Assembly: GCF_036373705.1 (NCBI RefSeq)
Contig: NW_027102744.1
Span: 1-64,000, forward strand
Direction: 5' to 3'
DNA length: 64,000 nt
DNA from: Amia ocellicauda
Taxonomy: Eukaryota > Chordata > Actinopteri > Amiiformes > Amiidae
Shown here: positions 19,978 to 31,165 of the stretch, piece by piece
How positions within the stretch are numbered: position 1 is the stretch's first letter
Layout of the letters: each line of letters opens with the position of its first letter
Position numbers and translations under genes: made by a program
Notes under the pieces: generated by a model
Database searches by the model: none
Told to the model about the DNA's origin: nothing
What the model saw: only the letters and a program-made list of their open reading frames with translations

Positions 19978-20673
19978 CGACCGATTGTCATTTCTCACTA
20001 CTTCTTTCTTAGCAGACGCCCTCTTCCTGTGCGACTTGCCAAGGCACAAGAGATTTTTATAATGGTGCAATTCAGAATCAAATTACCCACCAAGGCTTAG
20101 TACCAATGACGTGTTCAAGACGTTACACAGGTGCAGTGGAGAAATCTACAGGTCACGCACGTCCTGCAGCCCACATTGTGAGCTAATCATTGCAGACCAG
20201 GTATGGAGTCATCGTTAATGGCTCAGGGGAGGGGGGCTGTAAGGGAACATCAAGATACGATACGATACGATACGATACACCTCACCTCACCAGCGCAGCC
20301 CCGGCCGCTCCGCCTGGCGGCTGGCAGGGGGGAAGCATCTCTGCCCACTACTTCGGCGTATCGGGGATTGTAGTGGATTTCTGCTCCGTTTTCCAATGAC
20401 ACTTGGGATTACGGTTGATTGATTACCTCTCCGGATTTGCACATTCCCCCAGCATGCCTCTGCCCGGCATGGGGATGGGGTGAAGTGTCCCTGTCTGCCA
20501 TGGTGGTACGGACGTTTGGTGAAAGAGAGGCGCTAGAGTCTCTCCAGGGAAGGCCCCCGGCCTCACCGCCAACGAGCAGGGAGTGGGACAGGCTTCCCGG
20601 CCCCAAACAGCGAGTCGCCTCGCTCCCCCGGCCCACCTGGGTACAAAGGCGGGTGCTCTCTAACCCAGCCCTT
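19978..20673. other. unique sequence between the 5S array and U6
   Basis: GC-rich from about 20280. Contains a short GATAC tandem (about 20257-20280) and no recognisable gene. The 200 bp before 20674 should hold the U6 promoter (distal element, proximal sequence element near -60, TATA near -28), but I could only see tgggtacaaagg at 20638-20649 as a weak TATA-like candidate. Confidence 0.4.
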
Positions 20674-20780
20674 GTGTTCGCGACGGCAATACGTATAATA
20701 AAACTGGAACGATACAGAGAAGATTTGCATGGCCCCTGTGCAAGGATGACACGCAAATTCGTGAAGCGTTCCATATCTTG
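20674..20780 (+). ncRNA. U6 snRNA-like sequence
   Basis: 107 nt, collinear with vertebrate U6. The 5' hairpin is gtgtt/aatac (usual gtgct/agcac), so the stem still pairs although several bases changed. The ACAGAGA box is intact (gatacagagaagatt). cccctgtgcaaggatgacac matches the U4-pairing and internal-stem region, and caaattcgtgaagcgttcca the 3' domain. Two departures matter: the invariant AGC of attagcatgg reads tgc (atttgcatgg), and the end (ccatatcttgg) has no T-run, so a Pol III terminator is missing. It is most likely a decaying copy or a divergent variant. Confidence 0.85.
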
Positions 20781-20974
20781 GTCAGTTTCTCGGTAGCGCG
20801 CCGGTTCCCATTGTCCTTGCGGGCATCTGGTGCTTGCGTCGCGGGCGGTTTCTCACACCGTGGGTATCTCTCCCTCTCGCGCCCGTGCTCGGTGGTGTCG
20901 AGTCCTCTCGCACTCCTGCGTCACAGCGGATCTCTCGACCCCGTTCGGCGCAAGCGAATTTTCCCTCCGTTTTT
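20781..20974. other. GC-rich spacer between U6 and the tRNA array
   Basis: CpG-containing sequence with no recognised gene. Homology to the array units starts at about 20975 (gttctttccactgctagcgc). Confidence 0.5.
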
Positions 20975-21695
20975 GTTCTTTCCACTGCTAGCGCTGCCTC
21001 TGTGAAGGCGGATGGTGCTTGTGAGAAGTCAACAGCGTGTCCACCGAAAAGGGTGTCTGACTCCTGGTTTTGGATCCGGAAGGGTTGATAACAGACCGAA
21101 ACGGTTACAATATGATACTGCTTAGATTAATTGTGAATATGTATTGTGATCGTGCTCGGCTCAGGTGTGCGTTCAGTCCGCACACAAAACATTTCGGTCG
21201 CGAAACGTCTAATCAAATCGAATAAAATGGCGGGGATAGCATGTTTGATCCGTGTGCTATTGTTTTTCAACAATTGTAATGCCCTTTGTAACGTTTAACC
21301 ACTTCGTTACATACAGCTTGTTATAGGATATTTTGAACTGAACCTATTTTGCTGTGAATTTATATTTACTGCGAATAGTTTATTGTGGCTGGTCTTGGTC
21401 TGTCTGCACTAAATAAATGATTTGTATCAAGGGATTATTTAGTTTGTCTGTGTACTTTTTTACCTAACCACTAAAGGCCACTCCTTGCACTTCACACATT
21501 TGCCCTTTTAATTACTCCCTTACTGACATACATTAACATGCAATGTGCGTGTGATAATAGTTTTAGCAGCCTGTTGCCATTCAGGTGAGACAATAACTAG
21601 TAAATCCTTTTATTTATTTTTTCATGTTGGTGCGCCGCGAAGGTTTTTGGTCTCAGCAAAGTGTGCCGTGGCATTACAACGCTTGGGAACCACTG
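20975..21695. mobile_element. hAT element, right part, at the left edge of the array
   Basis: Ends ggaaccactg at 21695, followed by GCTTGGCT (21696-21703). Only the half that lies to the right of the LTR in other units is present. It keeps a 309-bp segment (21005-21313) that most units have lost. Confidence 0.75.
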
Positions 21696-22202
21696 GCTTG
21701 GCTTGTTGGGCATCCAGGTATGCACTGAGATTACGATCGGCACGATGATTGTCGTTCTCAGGAGAATTGTGTTTCTTTGCTGATCACGTTCTCTGTCGCT
21801 TTTTACACAGTTCTTACAAGTGGCACATTGGGGATGAGGAGCAGAGCATGCTGACATGCATAGCTGTGGACTTCTGCATGGCATGGGGCCACAGGTCATT
21901 CCAAGTATTTCAAGACGACTGCAAATGTGTGGACACGTTGTGTTGGCCCAACCCTCACAGATTGTGCCAAGTCAAGTAGAGATGCATGTTGTGCTGTTCT
22001 AAAGTGACACGTCGTCAACGGCAAAAACACCTCTCAGAGTTCCTGGCTTGACTTGCCTCTGGAAGACAACACTTGCCCAGGCTGGATATTTGCCGAAAGA
22101 AGCAAAGAGGACTAGACACCTTGCCTAGACGCAACTGCATATTTCATTGTCACCTGTAAGGCCATCCAGGCTTTTCACCATCATGGCCCTCGGTCAACAA
22201 GG

Positions 22203-22275
22203 CGCCCGAACAGAGACTCGAACCCTGGACCCTCAGATTAAAAGTCTGATGCTCTACCGGCTGAGCTACCCGGGC
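22203..22275 (-). tRNA. tRNA-Lys(TTT), unit 1
   Basis: 73 nt. Acceptor stem gcccggg with ttcgggc, D arm gctcagccggtagagc, anticodon loop cttttaa, T arm ggttcgagt. No intron. The T stem has one base changed to a G-U pair (ctctg instead of ccctg). The nearest run of four or more T on the transcribed side lies about 176 nt downstream, unusual for a Pol III tRNA gene. 219 bp downstream of tRNA-Tyr on the same strand. Confidence 0.93.
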
Positions 22276-22494
22276 TTCAGTGAAGTGCTTCATGATTGTT
22301 CCAGACCGCTTTCTGGCCGGTTTAGAAAACTGGGCTCAGGGTGAAAAGGGTCACATGCATATGAGATGTTTGGGCAATGCGAGTTCTCCACAGCAAATCC
22401 AAATTTCCGGTGTTTTCTCCTTGTCCTCATGCAATTCCAATGGCTTGACATTTGGGAGCTCGTCCAAAACCGATGTCAAACCATAATCACGCCT

Positions 22495-22583
22495 TCCTTC
22501 GAGCCGGAATTGAACCAGCGACCTAAGGATGCCCGCTGCCTGAAACCTACAGTCCTCCGCTATACCAACTGAGCTATCGAAGG
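22495..22583 (-). tRNA. tRNA-Tyr(GTA) with 16-nt intron, unit 1
   Basis: 89 nt in total: 73 nt of mature sequence plus a 16-nt intron (gtttcaggcagcgggc) at the standard site, one base 3' of the anticodon (ctgtag|). Acceptor ccttcga/tcgaagg, B box ggttcaattcc. The D arm differs from the later units (gtatagc instead of gtagagc). A T4 terminator (tttt, plus-strand aaaa at 22466-22469) lies about 26 nt downstream. Confidence 0.93.
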
Positions 22584-22645
22584 GAAGCTTCTCACCGTCT
22601 TCCCCTGGCAGTCTCAGTGGCCGTGCAAAGCCAAGAAGCACCGTG

Positions 22646-22653
22646 GCTTGGCT
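22646..22653. repeat. 8-bp target-site duplication of the hAT element
   Basis: GCTTGGCT lies immediately outside both hAT ends in the units: here before cagtggttttc, and at 25321-25328 after ggaaccactg. An 8-bp duplication is diagnostic of the hAT superfamily and shows that hAT inserted into the ancestral tRNA unit before amplification. Confidence 0.85.
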
Positions 22654-24269
22654 CAGTGGTTTTCAACCCGTGTGCCGTGAGGACTACCCAATTGTGTCGT
22701 GAGATTTTTATCCCCTGAAAAATATTATGTCATTTTGTTTGGTCAACTTCATAAATCTTGTATCAAATCAAACTTATTCAAATGTGTGAAAATATTACAT
22801 TTATACATCACCTGTAGAAAGCGTTTCATAACTGAAATGTTGTGTTTGCCGGACTGAACGCACACCTACACTGAGTTGCAGTGCTATCAGTTGTATCGTA
22901 AGGTACACTTATAAATTTCAATTTAAGAAGTGAATTTATAGTATCACCTTATCACGAATCCTGGAATCTTGTAGAACTCAATTTCTGTAATAATTGGACA
23001 CAGACACCAATTCCAAAGATATAAATTGTTAAATTTATTCAAAACCAAAGACTAAATGTAGCACTACACTAATTATACAAAAGGGAAAAGCTAATTAAAA
23101 TTCAACTCTAGATCAACAAATCAAAGACAAATCACTTCCGTGACCAAATCAAAGACCATGGGATCGCATATGATAACACACAAATCGTTAAACAAAAAAG
23201 GTTATAAACACATTAACTACAATACCGGTTAGTAAGACGAAGGTGAGTCTCTCGTTAGTATTGTTAGTCAGACATTAAATAACTACGCAGGTTAGTATTT
23301 ATGTCAGGTAACTTCTCGTTATATATATATCAGTCTCATTTACGTTTAGGTGCCGAGAAAGATCCTATCATTACTTGTTACCACAATTTCCCTTAACTGA
23401 TTATTATTCAATGATCAAGGATAGGCAGGGCCACCAATAATCTAACGTCTATTGACTTGTGTCAATTTCAGACTAAACAGTTAAACAGTAATGAGAAGAT
23501 ATTTCTCGGGGTTGACAGATTTTATTTCTAAAATTATCAACAAAACAGTTTAATGCAACACACATTTATATTTAAGAAAACTAAATGATATTACACATTC
23601 TAGAGTTTTGAATCACAGAATAACATTTCTAATTGATTTCTCAAATGTCATGAATCATGAACTCCAAACTGTTAAACTTATCTGAACTTCGTCGCAGAGA
23701 GGCCTCTCTGTCTTCGGGCTCAGATCACAGCACACGGCACATGGTCCGTGTGGTTTGGAACAAAGGCAGTGCGGTTCGGCTTTGTCCGAGAACTTCCACT
23801 CAGTCGATGCACCTGGAAATTGGGGTTTCGTGAAATTAGAGTCTTTTCCAAACAGATTTTCCACTGGTTTGAAGGCTCCAAGGTTGTGCACAAAATCTTC
23901 TTTGTAAGCAGGGTTCCACCGTAGTTACTTGAAGACAAAGTCTTTGAGGAAAGCAGGGCCCTGTTCGTTCCAAGGGTCAAGTTTCTTAAGACTCAAATAG
24001 CTATTTAAATGACTGAACACTTTCATATACATTCGACTTACTCAATTGTCCAGCTGTAAAACTCCACTGATCAGGTGGGCACAGGCGGGCATGCGCAGTC
24101 TGTAAAGTTCTTTATTTAATAAAGTCCTTTAATAGAATTCTTCGTACGGCTCAATCTCCTTCTCCCAGTTTAACTCTTCTGTTGCCGGCAAAGACTTGGT
24201 TGGTTTCTGGTTCCGGTTCGGGCAACAGAGCTACAGGTTGAGCTGTGGCAATGAGTTACTGGTTCAGGT

Positions 24270-24301
<32 letters not shown>

Positions 24302-25320
24302 CTGTGCACTGTTCCTTATAGTCTGTCAGATCAATAGGTGATTGGTTCTTGAGTTCTTGAGATTGGATTTCGGTTTCAGCCCCCAGTGTCCTAATGGAGG
24401 GGGGCTTGATTTATGACTGATGTCAATCCATGCCATCTTTTGGACATGCCGGTTGGCCCGGGTTCGTAGCTCTATGTCGGGATTTCGGCTCTCGTCCACT
24501 TCAAAGAGTTTTTATCACCTACAGGCCCCTTTCTCCAGACATCTCATAGCAGGATTCAACCTATTTGGCCTCTTCTCGGTGCCATCCTCCCCAAAACTGT
24601 CACTTTGATGCAAACCAGTTCCAAGCTGATGAGCAAAGGAAATCTGATAACTTTGGGGGTGGAGAGGTCTTCTTTAGATCAGTGCTTCAGCTCAGAGCCC
24701 GAATGCTCTTATCAAAATACACCCAACATAACGCTACACAGTGGAACTGCAAGGCAATTGATTAAAGGGACATGTGGTGAATTCCTTTTTATCTTTATAC
24801 TGTTGTTGGATGTCTCCTGTTCCTCTAAGTCTCATTTGGCCTTGGTTTTCCCCCTCTGTGTTGAATAATCGGGCTCTAAATAGCCCCGGCGTTTCTCCTG
24901 CAGTTCTTCGTTCTTTCCACTGCTAGCGCTGCCTTTGTGCAGCTTGTTATAGGATATTGTGAACTGAACCTATTTTGCTGTGAATTTATATTTACTGCGA
25001 ATAGTTTATTGTGGCTGGTCTTGGTCTGTCTGCACTAAATAAATGATTTGTATCAAGGGATTATTTAGTTTGTCTGTGTACTTTTTTACTTAACCACTAA
25101 GGGCCACTCCTTGCACTTCACACATTTGCCCTTTTAATTACTCCCTTACTGACATACTTTAACATGCAATGTGCGTGTGATAATAGTTTTAGCAGCCTGT
25201 TGCCATTCAGGTGAGACAATACCTAGTAAATCCTTTTTTTTTTTTTTCATGTTGGTGCGCCGCGAAGGTTTTTGGTCTCAGCAAAGTGTGCCGTGGCATT
25301 ACAACGCTTGGGAACCACTG
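22654..25320. mobile_element. hAT element carrying a solo LTR, unit 1
   Basis: Ends cagtggttttcaaccc and its imperfect complement gcttgggaaccactg, with GCTTGGCT outside. About 816 bp of hAT sequence is split by the LTR at 22892-24738. No transposase seen: a non-autonomous element. Confidence 0.85.
22892..24738 (-). mobile_element. solo LTR, unit 1
   Basis: 1,847 bp in reverse orientation, same family as 15115-16989, flanked by CAGT on both sides (22888-22891 and 24739-24742). Fossil; no internal region. A GA run marks the place of the TC run in the plus-oriented copy. Confidence 0.9.
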
Positions 25321-25827
25321 GCTTGGCTTGTTGGGCATCCAGGTATGCACTGAGATTACGATCGGCACGATGATTGTCGTTCTCAGGAGAATTGTGTTTC
25401 TTTGCTGATCACGTTCTCTGTCGCTTTTTACACAGTTCTTACAAGTGGCACATTGGGGATGAGGAGCAGAGCATGCTGACACGCATAGCTGTGGACTTCT
25501 GCATGGCATGGGGCCACAGGTCATTCCAAGTATTTCAAGACGCCTGCAAATGTGTGGACACGTTGTGTTGGCCCAACCCTCACAGATTGTGCCAAGTCAA
25601 GTAGAGATGCATGTTGTGCTGTTCTAAAGTGACACGTCGTCAACGGCAAAAACATCTCTCAGAGTTCCTGGCTTGACTTGCCTCTGGAAGACAACACTTG
25701 CCCAGGCTGGATATTTGCCGAAAGAAGCAAAGAGGACTAGACACCTCGCCTAGACGCAACTGCATATTTCATTGTCACCTGGAAGGCCATCCAGGCTTTT
25801 CACCATCATGGCCCTCAGTCAACAAGG

Positions 25828-25900
25828 CGCCCGAACAGGGACTCAAACCCTGGACCCTCAGATTAAAAGTCTGATGCCCTCCTGGCTGAGCTACCCGAGC
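25828..25900 (-). pseudogene. tRNA-Lys-like, diverged, unit 2
   Basis: Same position as the other tRNA-Lys genes, but with several substitutions: the acceptor becomes gctcggg, the D arm gccaggagggc, and the T loop ttcga becomes tttga. Anticodon TTT is kept. The B box is weakened. Probably not a good Pol III gene. Confidence 0.8.
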
Positions 25901-26135
25901 TTCAGTGAAGTGCTTCACAATGTGTTGGCTTCATGATTGTTCCAGACCGCTTTCTGGCCGGTTTAGAAAACTGGGCTCAGGGTGAAAAGGGTCACATGCA
26001 TATGAGATGTTTGGGCAATGCGAGTTCTCCACAGCAAATCCAAATTTCCGGTGTTTTCTCCTTGTCCTCATGCAATTCCAATGGCTTGACATTTGGGAGC
26101 TCGTCCAAAACCGATGTCAAACCATAATCACGCCT

Positions 26136-26224
26136 TCCTTCGAGCCGGAATTGAACCAGCGACCTAAGGATGCCCGCAGCCTGAAACCTCCAGTCCTCCG
26201 CTCCACCAGCTGAGCTATCAAAGG
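26136..26224 (-). pseudogene. tRNA-Tyr-like with anticodon changed to GGA, unit 2
   Basis: 89 nt with the intron in place. The anticodon region reads ctggag instead of ctgtag, so GTA (Tyr) has become GGA (a serine anticodon). Other changes: ccttTga in the acceptor and ggtggagc in the D arm. All other copies keep GTA. Either a decayed copy or an anticodon-switched tRNA. Several other changes favour decay. Confidence 0.85.
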
Positions 26225-26294
26225 GAAGCTTCTCACCGTCTTCCCCTGGCAGTCTCAGTGGCCGTGCAAAGCCAAGAAGCACCGTGGCTTGGCT

Positions 26295-27923
26295 CAGTGG
26301 TTTTCAACCCGTGTGCCGTGAGGACTACCCAATTGTGTCGTGAGATTTTTATCCCCTGAAAAATATTATGTCATTTTGTTTGGTCAACTTCATAAATCTT
26401 GTATCAAATCAAACTTATTCAAATGTGTGAAAATATTACATTTATACATCACCTGTAGAAAGCGTTTCATAACTGAAATGTTGTGTTTGCCGGACTGAAC
26501 GCACACCTACACTGAGTTGCAGTGCTATCAGTTGTATCGTAAGGTACACTTAAAAATTTCAATTTAAGAAGTGAATTTATAGTATCACCTTATCACGAAT
26601 CCTGGAATCTTGTAGAACTCAATTTCTGTAATAATTGGACACAGACACCAATTCCAAAGATATAAATTGTTAAATTTATTCAAAAACAAAGACTAAATGT
26701 AGCACTACACTAATTATACAAAAGGGAAAAGCTAATCAAAATTCAACTCTAGATCAACAAATCAAAGACAAATCACTTCCGTGACCAAATCAAAGACCAT
26801 GGGATCGCATATGATTACACACAAATCGTTAAACAAAAAAGGTTATAAACACATTAACTACAATACCGGTTAGTAAGACGAAGGTGAGTCTCTCGTTAGT
26901 ATTGTTAGTCAGACATTAAATAACTACGCAGGTTAGTATTTATGTCAGGTAACTTCTCGTTATATATATATCTGTCTCATTTACGTTTAGGTGCCGAGAA
27001 AGATCCTATCGTTACTTGTTACCACAATTTCCCTTAACTGATTATTATTCAATGATCAAGGATAGGCAGGGCCACCAATAATCTAACGTCTATTGACTTG
27101 TGTCAATTTCAGACTAAACAGTTAAACAGGAATGAGAAGATATTTCTCGGGGTTGACAGATTTTATTTCTAAAATTATCAACAAAACAGTTTAATGCAAC
27201 ACACATTTATATTTAAGAAAACGAAATGATATTACACATTCTAGAGTTTTGAATCACAGAATAACATTTCTAATTGATTTCTCAAATGTCATGAATCATG
27301 AACTCCAAACTGTTAAACTTATCTGAACTTCGTCGCAGAGAGGCCTCTCTGTCTTCGGGCTCAGATCACAGCACACGGCACATGGTCCGTGTGGTTTGGA
27401 ACAAAGGCAGTGCGGTTCGGCTTTGTCCAAGAACTTCCACTCAGTCGATGCACCTGGAAATTGGGGTTTCGCGAAATTAGAGTCTTTTCCAAACAGATTT
27501 TCCACTGGTTTGAAGGCTCCAAGGTTGTGCACAAAATCTTCTTTGTAAGCAGGGTTCCACCGTAGTTACTTGAAGACAAAGTCTTTGAGGAAAGCAGAGC
27601 CCTGTTCGTTCCAAGGGTCAAGTTTCTTAAGACTCAAATAGCTATTTAAATGACTGAACACTTTCATATACATTCGACTTACTCAATTGTCCAGCTGTAA
27701 AACTCCACTGATCAGGTGGGCACAGGCGGGCATGCGCAGTCTGTAAAGTTCTTTATTTAATAAAGTCCTTTAATAGAATTCTTCGTACGGCTCAATCTCC
27801 TTCTCCCAGTTTAACTCTTCTGTTGCCGGCAAAGACTTGGTTGGTTTCTGGTTCCGGTTCGGGCAACAGAGCTACAGGTTGAGCTGTGGCAGCGAGTTAC
27901 TGGTTCAGGTGAGAGAGAAATAG

Positions 27924-28010
<87 letters not shown>

Positions 28011-29023
28011 GCACTGTTCCTTATAGTCTGTCAGATCAATAGGTGATTGGTTCTTGAGTTCTTGAGATTGGATTTCGGTTTCAGCCCCCAGTGTCCTAAT
28101 GGAGGGGGGCTTGATTTATGACTGATGTCAATCCATGCCATCTTTTGGAAATGCCGGTTGGCCCGGGTTCGTAGCTCTATGTCGGGTTTTCGGCTCTCGT
28201 CCACTTCAAAGAGTTTTTATCACCTACAGGCCCCTTTCTCCAGACATCTCATAGCAGGATTCAACCTATTTGGCCTCTTCTCGGTGCCATCCTCCCCAAA
28301 ACTGTCACTTTGATGCAAACCAGTTCCAAGCTGATGAGCAAAGGAAATCTGATAACTTTGGGGGTGGAGAGGTCTTCTTTAGATCAGTGCTTCAGCTCAG
28401 AGCCCGAATGCTCTTATCAAAATAAACCCAACATAACGCTACACAGTGGAACTGCAAGGCAATTGATTAAAGGGACATGTGGTGAATTCCTTTTTATCTT
28501 TATACTGTTGTTGGATGTCTCCTGTTCCTCTAAGTCTCATTTGGCCTTGGTTTTCCCCCTCTGTGTTGAATAATCGGGCTCTAAATAGCCCCGGCGTTTC
28601 TCCTGCAGTTCTTCGTTCTTTCCACTGCTAGCGCTGCCTTTGTGCAGCTTGTTATAGGATATTGTGAACTGAACCTATTTTGCTGTGAATTTATATTTAC
28701 TGCGAATAGTTTATTGTGGCTGGTCTTGGTCTGTCTGCACTAAATAAATGATTTGTATCAAGGGATTATTTAGTTTGTCTGTGTACTTTTTTACCTAACC
28801 ACTAAGGTCCACTCCTTGCACTTCACACATTTGCCCTTTTAATTACTCCCTTACTGACATACTTTAACATGCAATGTGCGTGTGATAATAGTTTTAGCAG
28901 CCTGTTGCCATTCAGGTGAGACAATACCTAGTAAATCCTTTTTTTTTTTTCATGTTGGTGCGCCGCGAAGGTTTTTGGTCTCAGCAAAGTGTGCCGTGGC
29001 ATTACAACGCTTGGGAACCACTG
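26295..29023. mobile_element. hAT element carrying a solo LTR, unit 2
   Basis: Same structure as unit 1. Lacks the 309-bp segment. GCTTGGCT outside both ends. Confidence 0.85.
26533..28443 (-). mobile_element. solo LTR, unit 2
   Basis: Longest array LTR (1,911 bp) because its GA microsatellite is expanded (about 27924-28006). Flanked by CAGT. Fossil. Confidence 0.9.
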
Positions 29024-29530
29024 GCTTGGCTTGTTGGGCATCCAGGTATGCACTGAGATTACGATCGGCACGATGATTGTCGTTCTCAGGAGAATTGTGT
29101 TTCTTTGCTGATCACGTTCTCTGTCGCTTTTTACACAGTTCTTACAAGTGGCACATTGGGGATAAAGAGCAGAGCATGCTGACACGCATAGCTGTGGACT
29201 TCTGCATGGCATGGGGCCACAGGTCATTCCAAGTATTTCAAGACGCCTGCAAATGTGTGGACACGTTGTGTTGGCCCAACCCTCACAGATTGTGCCAAGT
29301 CAAGTAGAGATGCATGTTGTGCTGTTCTAAAGTGACACGTCGTCAACAGCAAAAACATCTCTCAGAGTTCCTGGCTTGACTTGCCTCTGGAAGACAACAC
29401 TTGCCCAGGCTGGATATTTGCCGAAAGAAGCAAAGAGGACTAGACACCTTGCCTAGACGCAACTGCATATTTCATTGTCACCTGGAAGGCCATCCAGGCT
29501 TTTCACCATCATGGCCCTCGGTCAACAAGG

Positions 29531-29584
29531 CGCCCGAACAGGGACTCGAACCCTGGACCCTCAGATTAAAAGTCTGATGCTCTA
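29531..29584 (-). pseudogene. tRNA-Lys, 5'-truncated, unit 3 (short)
   Basis: 54 nt: the 3' part with the anticodon and T arms is kept; the acceptor 5' strand and D arm are gone. At ctcta the sequence switches to the interior of the LTR (acacacaaatcg). Cannot fold as a tRNA, although the B box survives. Confidence 0.93.
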
Positions 29585-30687
29585 ACACACAAATCGTTAA
29601 ACAAAAAAGGTTATAAACACATTAACTACAATACCGGTTAGTAAGACGAAGGTGAGTCTCTCGTTAGTATTGTTAGTCAGACATTAAATAACTACGCAGG
29701 TTAGTATTTATGTCAGGTAACTTCTCGTTATATATATATCAGTCTCATTTACGTTTAGGTGCCGAGAAAGATCCTATCGTTACTTGTTACCACAATTTCC
29801 CTTAACTGATTATTATTCAATGATCATGGATAGGCAGGGACACCAATTATCTAACGTCTATTGACTTGTGTCAATTTCAGACTAAACAGTTAAACAGGAA
29901 TGAGAAGATATTTCTCGGGGTTGACAGATTTTATTTCTAAAATTATCAACAAAACAGTTTAATGCAACACACATTTATATTTAAGAAAACTAAATGATAT
30001 TACACATTCTAGAGTTATGAATCACAGAATAACATTTCTAATTGATTTCTCAAATGTCATGAATCATGAACTCCAAACTGTTAAACTTATCTGAACTTCG
30101 TCGCAGAGAGGCCTCTCTGTCTTCGGGCTCAGATCACAGCACACGGCACATGGTCCGTGTGGATTGGAACAAAGGCAGTGCGGTTCGGCTTTGTCCAAGA
30201 ACTTCCACTCAGTCGATGCAGCTGGAAGTTGGGGTTTCGCGAAATTAGAGTCTTTTCCAAACAGATTTTCCACTGGTTTGAAGGCTCCAAGGTTGTGCAC
30301 AAAATCTTCTTTGTAAGCAGGGTTCCACCGTAGTTACTTGAAGACAAAGTCTTTGAGGAAAGCAGGGCCCTGTTCGTTCCAAGGGTCAAGTTTCTTAAGA
30401 CTCAAATAGCTATTTAAATGACTGAACACTTTCATATACATTCGACTTACTCAATTGTCCAGCTGTAAAACTCCACTGATCAGGTGGGCACAGGCGGGCA
30501 TGCGCAGTCTGTAAAGTTCTTTATTTAATAAAGTCCTTTAAAAGAATTCTTCGTACGGCTCAATCTCCTTCTCCCAGTTTAACTCTTCTGTTGCCGGCAA
30601 AGACTTGGTTGGTTTCTGGTTCCGGTTCGGGCAACAGAGCTACTGGTTGAACTGTGGCAGCGAGTTACTGGTTCAGGTGAGAGAGAA

Positions 30688-30728
<41 letters not shown>

Positions 30729-31165
30729 CTGTGCACTGTTCCTTATAGTCTGTCAGATCAATAGGTGATTGGTTCTTGAGTTCTTGAGATTGGATTTCGG
30801 TTTCAGCCCCCAGTGTCCTAATGGAAGGGGGCTTGATTTATGACTGATGTCAATCCATGCCATCTTTTGGAAATGCCGGTTGGCCCGGGTTCGTAGCTCT
30901 ATGTCGGGATTTCGGCTCTCGTCCACTTCAAAGAGTTTTTATCACCTACAGGCCCCTTTCTCCAGACATCTCATAGCAGGATTCAACCTATTTGGCCTCT
31001 TCTCGGTGCCATCCTCCCCAAAACTGTCACTTTGATGCAAACCAGTTCCAAGCTGATGAGCAAAGGAAATCTGATAACTTTGGGGGTGGAGAGGTCTTCT
31101 TTAGATCAGTGCTTCAGCTCAGAGCCCAAATGCTCTTATCAAAATACACCCAACATAATGCTACA
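29585..31165 (-). mobile_element. LTR, partial, unit 3
   Basis: Begins inside the LTR at the deletion junction with tRNA-Lys and continues to its usual end beside CAGT. Fossil. Confidence 0.9.

Noticed and set aside
20290-20420. A second snRNA (U1-like) upstream of U6
   Set aside because: Only short words such as cacttcgg-like matches; no Sm site or stem order of U1 or U2.
22200-22230. gcgcccgaacagggact looks like a lysine-tRNA primer-binding site of a retrovirus
   Set aside because: It is the 3' end of a complete tRNA-Lys gene read in reverse. No LTR ends beside it, and the LTR family here has a different primer-binding sequence.
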